This document shows positions 8,108-16,892 of a stretch of DNA of 64,000 bases, piece after piece; the first letter of the stretch is position 1; every line of letters begins with the position of its first letter. Under the pieces are notes generated by a model, which was not told where the DNA came from, did no database searches, and saw only the letters and a list, made by a program, of their open reading frames with translations. Position numbers and translations under genes: made by a program. Location of the stretch: positions 2,294,001-2,358,000 of the forward strand of contig LR782234.1 in the NCBI GenBank assembly GCA_902825215.1, given 5' to 3'. Source of the DNA: Pseudomonas fluorescens (GTDB lineage Bacteria > Pseudomonadota > Gammaproteobacteria > Pseudomonadales > Pseudomonadaceae).

Positions 8108-10027
8108 TCATGAAGCGTTCCAGGTCAGGGCAAACAGGGTTTGCCCCGGTAATTCGAAACGCACACGCCCGTTTTCGCAGGCAAACGGTGCGTCGCGGGC
8201 GCGATTGTCAACGCCGAAGAAACTCAAGGCTGCGTGGTCAAGCGGGCACTTCGCACCGCTCAGATCAACGCGTTGCAGGCGGGTAGTTTTGTTTACCCCA
8301 AGCAATGTGCGCTGCTCATCGCCGGCCATCGCCAGCACATCCACTTCGAAAGCGTCGTTATCCAGTTGCAGCACGTGCGGCAGCCAATGCCGGGCGATGA
8401 ATTGCTGGGCCAGGCCCACCGGTTTCAGCTCGAAGCGACCTTCGCCCGACACGCGCGCCATGCCCTTGGCATAGGGGGGTTCGTCAGCGGCCTGAAACCA
8501 GTTGAGCATGCTCAGCAGACCATCCTGAGAAGCGTTGATGACGACCGAGGCCCACCACAGCGCGGTGTAGTGAGTTTCCTGATCGTACGGGCTCAGGCTC
8601 GAGCCGCTGGACAGGTTGGTCTGATCGAGCAGCAAGGCTTTGCGCGGTTGACCGCGGCTATCCAGGCCCACCAGATCGGCGGCGCGGCGCACGCTGTCGC
8701 GGTAGACCCGGGTTGCCAGCAGGTCGCGAACCATCCATTCGTGCCAGGCCAATGCGTCGACCTGATCGGCGGATTCGCTGAGTATTCGGCGGGCCCAGTC
8801 GATGCCGCGTTTGCCGGCTGCGTTGCGCGTGAACGGCCCGTTGACCAAGCGTGAAGTGGCGGGCATGGCGATGCGCACGCCGGCCTGGGCGTTGGCCGGG
8901 TCGCTGCGCACCTGGCGAGCCATGCTGACAAAAATCGCCCGGTAATCTTCGTAGCTCGAATAATTGAGGTTCGGCTCGTCGGCGAAGCCGATGTAATGCG
9001 TGCCTTGACCATCCAGTGCGCGCGTCGCGGCGAGCCACGCGTCAAGACCGTTGCTGCTTTGCCCGTCGGCGCGCAGATTGGCCTGGCGCCCGGTGCCGGC
9101 GAGCAGGGTGATGTCCTGACGGATGCCGAAGCGAGTCTGATAGAGCTGACGAACCGGGTCTTCGAAACCGGCATTTTTCGACATGACGTCAACGTAGCTG
9201 TAATAACTCGCCGCGCCCGGTTTCAAGGCATCCAGTGCGGCATGGCTGGCGGCGGGCGGCATGAGATTGGGCAGGGCAATGCCCAGATCGGGAGTGCGCC
9301 CGAGGACTTTATTGTGCAGGGTCAGCCGTACCTGACCCGGCTCTTCACGCAATGGCTGGAGCTGCTGCGGATGCTGCGCAAACAGGTTGGCCGTGCCATC
9401 GAGCCAGAACGCCGCTCTGCCGCTGCCCTGCAGACGCAAGCGCCAGATCTGGGCCTGGTCGCTGACCGGCAAGGCCACTTGATCGAATTGCCAATAGGCG
9501 GGGTGGCGCGTGAGGGCCAGCGACAGTTGTTGGCCGTCCTCCACGCGCTGTGCCTGCAGTGCGTTGACACCGCCATGGTATTTGCCGTTCAGCACCGCGC
9601 GGTCGCCCGGTGCGACCCGGAAAAACAGTTCATCGCCACTGCGCGTTTCGACACTGAAGTGCACCTTGGCCGGACTGAACAGCGCCACGGTCTGGTCGTC
9701 ATGCTCGACGCGGTAACTGCGAAAGCTGTAGCCGGGAATCTCCAGGCGATAGCTGGCCGCTCCCGGCACCAGTGGCCAGCGCTGCGAACCGCTGACCTCA
9801 CTGGCCTTGATGAAGCGGTCACCTTGCAATCGGCCGTGGCCGTCGAGCAGGTAGATATGCTCTTCATTGGCCTCGGCCTGCCACGCCGGAACCCAGCTCA
9901 CCGTGACGGTATCCGGACGATCAGCTTGCAGATACAGGCTGCCGTCGCGGATGTCGCCCCACTGCATCGGCGCAGCGAAGCCGTTCAGCGACATGCCGAG
10001 TCCGAGCAACAGGGCCAGGCGATTCAT
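8108..10027 (-). CDS. Secreted glycoside-hydrolase-like protein of exopolysaccharide operon
   Basis: 639 residues from ATG 10027, which overlaps the stop of the flippase gene (ATGA) and gives a signal peptide (MNRLALLLGLGMSLNGFAA). The first 240 residues are beta-rich. The region about 270-560 looks like a clan-A TIM barrel (GH39-like), with YIGFADEPNLNYSSYEDY, where Glu351 in DEPN would be the acid/base. The segment expected to hold the nucleophile reads ALLLDQTNLSSGS, without a glutamate, so catalysis is uncertain. Secreted hydrolases in such loci trim or release polymer, or bind it in the periplasm. The family is inferred from motif pattern only. Confidence 0.7.
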   Translation of the reverse strand: MNRLALLLGLGMSLNGFAAPMQWGDIRDGSLYLQADRPDTVTVSWVPAWQAEANEEHIYLLDGHGRLQGDRFIKASEVSGSQRWPLVPGAASYRLEIPGYSFRSYRVEHDDQTVALFSPAKVHFSVETRSGDELFFRVAPGDRAVLNGKYHGGVNALQAQRVEDGQQLSLALTRHPAYWQFDQVALPVSDQAQIWRLRLQGSGRAAFWLDGTANLFAQHPQQLQPLREEPGQVRLTLHNKVLGRTPDLGIALPNLMPPAASHAALDALKPGAASYYSYVDVMSKNAGFEDPVRQLYQTRFGIRQDITLLAGTGRQANLRADGQSSNGLDAWLAATRALDGQGTHYIGFADEPNLNYSSYEDYRAIFVSMARQVRSDPANAQAGVRIAMPATSRLVNGPFTRNAAGKRGIDWARRILSESADQVDALAWHEWMVRDLLATRVYRDSVRRAADLVGLDSRGQPRKALLLDQTNLSSGSSLSPYDQETHYTALWWASVVINASQDGLLSMLNWFQAADEPPYAKGMARVSGEGRFELKPVGLAQQFIARHWLPHVLQLDNDAFEVDVLAMAGDEQRTLLGVNKTTRLQRVDLSGAKCPLDHAALSFFGVDNRARDAPFACENGRVRFELPGQTLFALTWNAS

Positions 10028-11331
10028 GCGGCTTTCCGACGGTGCAACATCAGCCACATCGGGCTGATGTCAGCGGGCAGGATGAACAGCGTGTGCCAGA
10101 ACTTGACGCCGCTGAGTTTGCAATACAGCACCAGCATCGCCAGGGTCACTGCCAGGTAGGCAATCGAGGACGCCGCCGCTGCGCCGACGATGCCGTAGCT
10201 CGGGATCAGCAACAGATTCAACGCCAGATTGAGCAAGGCACCCACTCCCATCATCAGCGATACAGTGGCGGGCCGGTTCTTGCCGATCAGGTCCAGGCGC
10301 AGAATGCTCGCGTAGCACAGACCCAACAGCCCCGGCAGCAATGCCAGCAACGCCGGGTAGGCCGGCTGATAGGCGACACCGAACAAGGTGACGATCAGCC
10401 ACTCGCCGATCAGCGCCATGCTGATGCAGGCGCCGAGCATCACCGTGGCGGTGAGGCGCAGCGCCAACGGCGTGACCTTGTCCATGCCTTTGTCCTGTTG
10501 CAGCAGACGTTTCATCAGCGGTGTGGTGACGGCTTCCGGAACGATCAGCAGCAGTTCGGCGGCGGCGCTGGCCATGGCGTAATGGCCGAGCGCGGTGCTA
10601 CCCAGAAGGGCCCCGATAAACAAGTAATCGGAGCGCAGAATGACCTGTTGGAACAGCAGATCCGGATGGCTGCGCGCACTGAATCGCAGCAGCTCATTCT
10701 GGCTCGCACGATTCCATTGCAACTGAGTTGGCTGTGCGCGTTTGAGCCACATCCAGCCGACCAGCACCACCAGGCTGATACCAGCCAGCCAACTGATCAG
10801 CGCGGCTTCCAGTGCGGCCTCTTTCCACATCCAGAACAGCGCCACAAACAGCAGCAACGGCGCCAGCGATTCGATCAGGCGCAGGACATTGAACGCGACC
10901 ACACCACCCGAGGCGTTGTGCAAGGTCAGCAGGCCGCTTTTGAGCACCGTGAGCGGCACCGCCAGCAGCAACAGCCACGCCAGCAACCCGAGTTGCATCG
11001 TGACGTCGAGTTCGCTGCCGAACTCTCGCGCCAGCGCCACCACCAGCAACGTCAGCAGCCCGGCCAGCAGACAGCCGAATACCAACACTTGAGCGAGCAA
11101 CAAGCCCATCGGCCGCTGATTGGCCGCTTGATAGCCGACCGCTGAATTCAAGCCGCCACTGGTGGCCGCACTGATCAGATCCGGCAGGGTGCTGAGCAGG
11201 GCGAACAAGCCGCGTTCACTCGGCCCGAGAATCCGCGCCAGCAGCACATTGCGCAGCAGGCGCAAGGCGATCATCGCCAATTTCGTGCCCATGCTCAGGG
11301 CGAGGTGCTTGAGGTAGCTGCCGCGACTCAT
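10024..11331 (-). CDS. Polysaccharide flippase, Wzx type (MOP superfamily)
   Basis: 435-residue polytopic membrane protein that would carry undecaprenyl-linked repeat units across the inner membrane. It has about 12-14 hydrophobic segments and a typical start (LALSMGTKLAMIALRLLRNV, then ARILGPSERGLFALLSTLPD), as in the PST/Wzx families. The late region LNLALNLLLIPSYGIVGAAA is a hallmark of MOP flippases. It overlaps both neighbours by 4 bp. It is the only flippase in the operon, fitting a Wzx/Wzy pathway. Confidence 0.9.
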   Translation of the reverse strand: MSRGSYLKHLALSMGTKLAMIALRLLRNVLLARILGPSERGLFALLSTLPDLISAATSGGLNSAVGYQAANQRPMGLLLAQVLVFGCLLAGLLTLLVVALAREFGSELDVTMQLGLLAWLLLLAVPLTVLKSGLLTLHNASGGVVAFNVLRLIESLAPLLLFVALFWMWKEAALEAALISWLAGISLVVLVGWMWLKRAQPTQLQWNRASQNELLRFSARSHPDLLFQQVILRSDYLFIGALLGSTALGHYAMASAAAELLLIVPEAVTTPLMKRLLQQDKGMDKVTPLALRLTATVMLGACISMALIGEWLIVTLFGVAYQPAYPALLALLPGLLGLCYASILRLDLIGKNRPATVSLMMGVGALLNLALNLLLIPSYGIVGAAAASSIAYLAVTLAMLVLYCKLSGVKFWHTLFILPADISPMWLMLHRRKAA

Positions 11332-12329
11332 GGCCGTGCCCCGCGAAAGATCCGTAACGACAACAGTTCCGGATTGCGCGCGGTGCGCTGGCTGACGCCG
11401 AAGCGTGGCAGGTTCAGCGGATCGCCGGCGCCGCGATAGAGTCCTGTGGTTGTGCCCAGGGCAAACGGATAGTCGTGATTGGCAACCTGCTCACGCACGC
11501 GCTCGTCGTTGTCACCGTTGGGGTAGCAATACACCGGCAATGGCCGATTGCAGCCGTTCTGCAAGGCACCGCGGCTGCGGCTGATTTCTTCGTGCAGACG
11601 CACATCGTCCAGTCCGGTGAGGATCGAATGACTGGCGCCATGTGGGCCGAAACGCACCAGACCTGAGGCTTCCATGGCGCGCACCTGATGCCAGTCCAGC
11701 GCTTGCGGCAGAGAATCCGGCGGGCACTCATTGGTCAGACGTTCAAGTTCCTGCGGATCGAGGCTCTTCAGCCCCTGCAGGTAATGCAGCAGCGCCAGGC
11801 TGCGCCGGTCGACATCGATATCGTCGAGCAGCACCGGCAACGGATGACCGGTGATGCGCAAGTGCTCGATCAGGTGCATGCGGGCCTTTTCGCCATGACT
11901 GCCCCACAGCGTTTCGCCCACGCTTTCCCACCAGAAGCGTTGCCGGCTGCCAATGAAATCGGTGGAGAGAAATATGCTCGCCGCCACCTGATGTTTTTGC
12001 AGCAGCGGATAGGCGTTCACCGCGTTGTCACGCCAGCCATCATCGAAGGTCAGTGCCACGCGCGGGCGCTCGGTGCGCAGGGCGTTGGGCTGCAGCAATT
12101 CCATCAGCGGCACGCAATCGAAATGCTTGCGCAGCCATATCAGCAAGTGTTCGAACGCCTGCGGGCCGACGCACAGTTCATTGCGATGCGGCAGGTTGGC
12201 GGCACGGTCGTTGCCCAGCACCCGGTGGAGCATCAGAATGACCCCGGCCCCGTGCAACTGGTTGCGCCCCACCGACGTGTTGAGATAAAGCCAGCCGCTG
12301 GTGCGTTTGAGCAATTGTTTGATCGCCAT
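11328..12329 (-). CDS. Polysaccharide deacetylase family protein (NodB-like)
   Basis: 333 residues. The metal site motifs of carbohydrate esterase 4 are visible: TFDDGW (94-99) with both aspartates, and H230/H234 in FGPHGASH. A YPNGD segment stands where the third motif (YPYG-like) is expected. There is no signal peptide, so it probably acts in the cytoplasm on lipid-linked or nucleotide sugars, as proposed for deacetylases of this type in exopolysaccharide loci. This implies that the repeat unit contains an N-acetylated sugar or O-acetyl group. Stop overlaps the flippase start; it begins 13 bp after the glycosyltransferase stop. Confidence 0.88.
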   Translation of the reverse strand: MAIKQLLKRTSGWLYLNTSVGRNQLHGAGVILMLHRVLGNDRAANLPHRNELCVGPQAFEHLLIWLRKHFDCVPLMELLQPNALRTERPRVALTFDDGWRDNAVNAYPLLQKHQVAASIFLSTDFIGSRQRFWWESVGETLWGSHGEKARMHLIEHLRITGHPLPVLLDDIDVDRRSLALLHYLQGLKSLDPQELERLTNECPPDSLPQALDWHQVRAMEASGLVRFGPHGASHSILTGLDDVRLHEEISRSRGALQNGCNRPLPVYCYPNGDNDERVREQVANHDYPFALGTTTGLYRGAGDPLNLPRFGVSQRTARNPELLSLRIFRGARP

Positions 12330-12342
12330 GGCATGCGTCCTC

Positions 12343-13479
12343 TCAACGATTCTGGTCAGGGTTCCACTGCGCGTACCGTTGCCCGCGCAGGAACTGCCAC
12401 AGGCCTGCGCTCATGCCGGCCAGCGTCACCAGCAGGAATGCCGCAAGGCGGAACGGTTTCGGCAAACGGTGTTGTGAATCCAGCAGGCCGGCGATGGCAA
12501 TCGAGTAACCGATCAGTTGCGCGACCAGACTCAGGCGATAGAAACCGTGTTCGTTCCACAGCCAGAAATTGCTCAGCAGCAGCGGCAGCAACAGCACCGG
12601 CGCCAGTCGACGGATCAGTTTGTGGCTGATCAAGGCGATGGCATACAGGCCGTGCTTGAACGGATTGAGCAGTTCGCGGCGTTGCGCCAGGCTCTGCAGG
12701 CCACCGACCGTGACCCGCTGGCGGCGACGCCATTGCTTGTCCGCTTCGTCGACGCCCTGATCGATCACCTGGGCCTCCGGCACATAGACGATGCGTTTGC
12801 GCGCCACCGGTGCGCAGGTACTGATGAAGAAATCATCGTTGACCTCGGCCGGCACGGGCTGGAACAACTCGCGGCGCAGCGCCAGCAGCGCGCCGTCGGC
12901 GGAGACCATGCAGCCGGTGCGATTCTCGACCCGGCGCAACCAGCCTTCGTAGTGCCGATAGAGGCTGTCGCCGATGCTCAGGCCGCCACCGGTAACCGGA
13001 ATCACCATGTGCCCGGCACAGGCCCCGACTTGTGGGTCGTTCAACGGCGCGAGCAAGTGGCCGAGGGTGTCGCGCGACCATTGGTTGTCGGCGTCGGTGA
13101 ACACCAGAATGTCGCCATTGCTCATGGCAACCCCGGCATTGAGCGTGGCGGCTTTGCCCTGGCGCGGCAGGTCGAGCACGGTAACGCGCGGATCGATCAC
13201 TTTGTGCGCGCAGGCCACGGTGTCATCGGTCGAACCGTCGCTGGCGAGAATGATCTGCAGCGTGGCCGGTTGATAATCCTGGGCCAGCAGCGTGCGCAGC
13301 TTGTGCTCGATATGCCGCGCCTCGTTGTGCGCGGCGATGACGATGCTGATGTTCAGCGGCGGTGCCGGGGCATGCCGCCAGGCCGGGAACAGCGGCGCGA
13401 GCAAGGTCAGCAGCAGCGGATAGCCGATGTACGCGTACACCGGCAGCAACAGGCACAGGCAAAAAATGAGTTCAGCCAC
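12343..13479 (-). CDS. Glycosyltransferase family 2, membrane-anchored
   Basis: 378 residues, GTG start at 13479 overlapping the previous gene by 8 bp. The GT-A domain carries IVIAAHNEARHIEHKL, ASDGSTDDT (79-87) and the DxD-like FTDADNQW (128-135). A VNDDFFISTC acidic motif and a WRRRQRVTVGGLQSL segment resemble the processive-type acceptor region. One N-terminal and three or four C-terminal membrane helices suggest insertion in the inner membrane with the catalytic domain in the cytoplasm. Probable role: adding a sugar to the lipid-linked repeat unit. Confidence 0.88.
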   Translation of the reverse strand: MAELIFCLCLLLPVYAYIGYPLLLTLLAPLFPAWRHAPAPPLNISIVIAAHNEARHIEHKLRTLLAQDYQPATLQIILASDGSTDDTVACAHKVIDPRVTVLDLPRQGKAATLNAGVAMSNGDILVFTDADNQWSRDTLGHLLAPLNDPQVGACAGHMVIPVTGGGLSIGDSLYRHYEGWLRRVENRTGCMVSADGALLALRRELFQPVPAEVNDDFFISTCAPVARKRIVYVPEAQVIDQGVDEADKQWRRRQRVTVGGLQSLAQRRELLNPFKHGLYAIALISHKLIRRLAPVLLLPLLLSNFWLWNEHGFYRLSLVAQLIGYSIAIAGLLDSQHRLPKPFRLAAFLLVTLAGMSAGLWQFLRGQRYAQWNPDQNR

Positions 13480-14440
13480 GGGCGGGCCTCCTGGCGTTCC
13501 AATGACACAGACCGAGAATCAATGCCGCGCTGGCCAGGTGCAGGCGCACCCAGTGCAGGCCCCAGAGTTGCAACGTCAGGCCGAGGTTTTGCTGGCGAAT
13601 GCTTTGCCGCACGCTGAGCAGCAGACTCGGCAGCAGGCCCAGCATCAGCAGCAGCAACGCCTGATTCGCGTAGCCCGTGAGCAACGCCAGGATCGCCAGC
13701 GCATCGAGCAACCACACCAGCACTGACAGCAACGGAAAACGCAGCAGGCGCAGGCTCATGCCATGTGCGCGCAGCAATTGCAGGTGACTGCCCTGACGCC
13801 ACAGTTCCTTGCCGATCCATTCGCGCCAGGTCATTTCATAGCCCCAGTGCAGGGCGACGCTGCTATTGACCGACAGCAAACGCGCGCCGTGTCGGTGCAG
13901 ACGCAGGGTGTATTCCTTGTCCTCACCGGTGCGCAGGGTTTCGTTGAAACCGCCGGCATTGTCGAACCACTGCTTGCGCATCAACAGGTTGGCACTGGGC
14001 AGCCAGTGCACGGTGCGTGTGGCGCGGCTCGACGGACGCAAAGAGCGGCGCTGCCAGGCTGCGGCGAACCATGGCGCGGCGGCAGGGGTGTGCAGGTCCA
14101 GGCCGAAGACGTCGCCCTGGTCGTTCGCAGCCAGGGCGAACATCTGCTTGAGCCAGTCCTCGGGCATTTCGATATCGGCGTCGATGAACGCCAGCCATTC
14201 GCCGCTGGCAACCGCGGCGCCACGGTTGCGCAAGGCGCCGATCAGCAGGCCGGGCAGCACCAGAACCCGTGCGCCGAATGCGCGGGCGATCTGTGGTCCG
14301 TCGTCGGTGGAACCGTTGTCGACCACGATCAGTTCACAGTCGATGTCGGCGGCGTGCGCGGCTTTGCGCGCGGCCAGCAGGGTGCGGCCGATGTGCCGGG
14401 CCTCGTTGAACATCGGCATGACAATGCTGATCCGGCTCAT
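13472..14440 (-). CDS. Glycosyltransferase family 2
   Basis: 322 residues from ATG 14440 (MSRISIVMPMFNEARHIG), which overlaps the Wzy stop by 4 bp; longer in-frame starts lie inside wzy and are rejected. GT-A signatures are VVDNGSTDDG and AFIDADIEMPEDW. An acidic TGEDKEYTLRLHRHG segment is the likely catalytic base region. The C-terminal third has about three hydrophobic helices. Role: addition of one sugar of the repeat unit at the cytoplasmic face of the membrane. Sugar specificity is not readable. Confidence 0.88.
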   Translation of the reverse strand: MSRISIVMPMFNEARHIGRTLLAARKAAHAADIDCELIVVDNGSTDDGPQIARAFGARVLVLPGLLIGALRNRGAAVASGEWLAFIDADIEMPEDWLKQMFALAANDQGDVFGLDLHTPAAAPWFAAAWQRRSLRPSSRATRTVHWLPSANLLMRKQWFDNAGGFNETLRTGEDKEYTLRLHRHGARLLSVNSSVALHWGYEMTWREWIGKELWRQGSHLQLLRAHGMSLRLLRFPLLSVLVWLLDALAILALLTGYANQALLLLMLGLLPSLLLSVRQSIRQQNLGLTLQLWGLHWVRLHLASAALILGLCHWNARRPARG

Positions 14441-15804
14441 GTTCTGACCTCCGGCAGCGGTGCCTGCTCGGCTTTCAGGCGCAGTACCCAGGTCAGTGCA
14501 AGCATGATCCACAGGTATTTCAGGTTCGGCGCGCTGAGGAACATCAGGAACAACGTCAACGACAGAAAACTCATGCCCAGGTGGGTCACCAGATCCGCGT
14601 GCTGCCACTCGCGCCGCTCAAGCCACGCGCCGCGTGCGCGGATCAGGTTGAAGAAGCCCTGCACGAGCATGCCGACAAACAGCAGTCCGGCGGGAATGCC
14701 CAGTTCGCTGAAAATCTCCAGATAGGTGTTGTGCGCCCGCCGATACAGGTCGCCGATCTTGCGGTTGGCCGAAAACGCCTTGGCATAACCGGTGGTTGCG
14801 TAGTGCAGCGGGAAGGTGCCGGGGCCGGAGCCGAGCAGCGGATGCTCGCGGATGATCTGGCTGCCGACGACAATGTACGAGGCACGACGGCCAAGGGACT
14901 CGTCCTGCGCCTTGGCGCCGGCGCTGAGGATACTCAGCGACTGGATGCGTGCCAGATAACCGGCCGGCATCGCGTAGATCGCCAAGGGCAGAATGATCGC
15001 GGCGCCGAGCATGGCGAAGCCGAAGTGCCGTGGGCGAATGCGTGTCAGCTGCTGGCGGTAATGCCAGACACCGATTGCCAGACTCAAGGCCAGTACCACC
15101 AGGCCTGAGCGCGACTCGGTTTTGGTCATGCCGCCCAACAGCAAGAGGCAGCAGCCCGCCCAGAACAACCGGTGCAGCAGGTTCGGGCTGCGGATCACCA
15201 GCAGCAGACCCAGCGGCACGGCGAAGGCGATCAGCAAGGCAAAGGCGTTAGGGTCTTCGAGCAGGCCGGCGGCACGACCCTTGTCCTGGAATCTGCTGGA
15301 AAACATCGCCATGGCACAGGTTGCGCTGACGCTGAGGGTGACCAGTCGGGCGAACAGATCCAGATTCAGTTCACGGCCGATCAACAAGGTGATGACGAAC
15401 AGCAGCAGGCCCACGCTCAGTTCGCGCAGATGACTTTGTGACATGCCCAGGTTGTCGGTGGCGAACAGGCTCAGCATATACAGCGCCATAAAGCCGATCA
15501 GGTAACGCCACAGGTTGCTGCGCAGGCGCTGCGATGGAATCTGATGCAGCGCCAGTTGCAGCATCACGATCACCGCCAGCGAAGCACCGAGCAACTTGCT
15601 GCCGGACACTGAACTGTCCTTGAAGAAACCTTCGAACGGCACCAGCGCGGCAATGCCGAGCAGGCCCCAGGTCGGCTTGCGGTACAGGACGGTAAAGCCG
15701 ACCAGGCCAATGACTGCCCCCGGTGCCAGATAGGGCCAGGGACTGGCCAGCAAACCCAGGCTGACCAGTGCGAACAGACTGACGATCGAGAGCGGGAAAA
15801 TCAT
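14437..15804 (-). CDS. O-antigen ligase/polymerase-type membrane protein (Wzy)
   Basis: 455-residue polytopic protein with about 11-12 membrane segments and one large periplasmic loop with the Wzy_C signature: REHPLLGSGPGTFPLHY and RRAHNTYLEIFSELGIPAG. In this context it is best read as the polymerase that joins flipped repeat units, since Wzx, Wzz-like and Wza proteins are all in the same operon and no LPS core genes are near. A ligase role cannot be excluded. ATGA overlaps on both sides. Confidence 0.88.
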   Translation of the reverse strand: MIFPLSIVSLFALVSLGLLASPWPYLAPGAVIGLVGFTVLYRKPTWGLLGIAALVPFEGFFKDSSVSGSKLLGASLAVIVMLQLALHQIPSQRLRSNLWRYLIGFMALYMLSLFATDNLGMSQSHLRELSVGLLLFVITLLIGRELNLDLFARLVTLSVSATCAMAMFSSRFQDKGRAAGLLEDPNAFALLIAFAVPLGLLLVIRSPNLLHRLFWAGCCLLLLGGMTKTESRSGLVVLALSLAIGVWHYRQQLTRIRPRHFGFAMLGAAIILPLAIYAMPAGYLARIQSLSILSAGAKAQDESLGRRASYIVVGSQIIREHPLLGSGPGTFPLHYATTGYAKAFSANRKIGDLYRRAHNTYLEIFSELGIPAGLLFVGMLVQGFFNLIRARGAWLERREWQHADLVTHLGMSFLSLTLFLMFLSAPNLKYLWIMLALTWVLRLKAEQAPLPEVRT

Positions 15805-16892
15805 GCGCGTGCCTCCCGTGCCGTGTGGATGTACAGCTGCGACCAGCGTTCGGCCAGGGCCTTGAGGTCGTAGCGCTCCTGTTGTGTGCGTCTGGCGTTG
15901 TCGCGCAGCTGCGCGGCCAGTTTCGGTTCGGCCAGCAAGGTGTCGAGCTGGCGGGTGAGGGCGGCGGTATCGGTTGGCGGCGCGAGCAGCCCGTTCACGC
16001 CATGCTGCAAGACATCGGGAATACCGCCGACCGCGAACGCGACCACCGGCACGCCGGCCTGCATCGCTTCAAGCAGAATCATCGGCGTGCCTTCGGTGCG
16101 CGAACTGATCACCAGCGCATCGAGTTGTTGCCACCAGCCTGGCATCGCCGTCTGATAGCCCGGCAGACGAATCCGCCGCGGCAAACCGGCAGCGTTGATA
16201 CGCGCCTGCAAGCTCTCCCGTTCCGGGCCGTCACCGAGCATCACGGCGTCCAGTTGCGGGTGCTGGTGACACAAGGGAATCAGCGCATCGAGAAACAGAT
16301 CCGGGCCTTTTTCACTGCTCAACCGACCGACGTAACCGGCCAGCCAGCGTTGCCGATCCGCCACCGGCGGCATGGCTGGCGCCGCTGGCAAACCGTTGGG
16401 AATCACCTGTAATTTCTCCGCCGGCACGCGGGCCTCGAGGTGCAGCGCGGCGATGCTTTGCGCCACGCAAACCACCCGTTTCACCGCTGCGGTGCGGCAC
16501 AGTTGCAGGCTCAGCCAGGTGTAGAACTTTTGCTTGCGACTGCGCGGCGTGAACCCGTGTTGAGTGATCACCAGCGGCAGGTGCAACAGCGTTGCACCGA
16601 CCCAGCCGAACAACAGCCCTTTGAAGTTGTGCGTGTTGAGCAACGGCTTGTCGCTCCGGCGCTGCCGCAGGTGCCGCAACAATTCGCCCAGCCCGGCGCA
16701 GTAGCAAGCGTCCACCCCAGCCTCACGAAAGCGCGCAACCAGTTCTGGCGGCGCGTCGAGAAACAGCACCAGGTGCTGCCCCGGCGTGGCCAGGCAATGA
16801 TCCAGCAACATTCGCTCGGCCCCATAGAAGCCGCCGCTGCTGAGCAAGTGAATGATCGGCAGGGCGACGATTGGGGTGGACACCGCGTTCAA
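15801..16892 (-). CDS. Glycosyltransferase family 4 (GT-B fold)
   Basis: 363 residues. The start is a TTG at 16892 sharing bases with the previous stop (TTGA), a common coupled arrangement; a GTG three codons in is an alternative. N-terminal glycine-rich loop LLSSGGFYGAERMLLDHC, middle GYVGRLSSEKGPDLFLDAL and the retaining GT4 E-x7-E region SSRTEGTPMILLEAMQAGVP are all present. Retaining cytoplasmic glycosyltransferase that probably adds an alpha-linked sugar to the repeat unit. Confidence 0.9.
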   Translation of the reverse strand: MNAVSTPIVALPIIHLLSSGGFYGAERMLLDHCLATPGQHLVLFLDAPPELVARFREAGVDACYCAGLGELLRHLRQRRSDKPLLNTHNFKGLLFGWVGATLLHLPLVITQHGFTPRSRKQKFYTWLSLQLCRTAAVKRVVCVAQSIAALHLEARVPAEKLQVIPNGLPAAPAMPPVADRQRWLAGYVGRLSSEKGPDLFLDALIPLCHQHPQLDAVMLGDGPERESLQARINAAGLPRRIRLPGYQTAMPGWWQQLDALVISSRTEGTPMILLEAMQAGVPVVAFAVGGIPDVLQHGVNGLLAPPTDTAALTRQLDTLLAEPKLAAQLRDNARRTQQERYDLKALAERWSQLYIHTAREARA

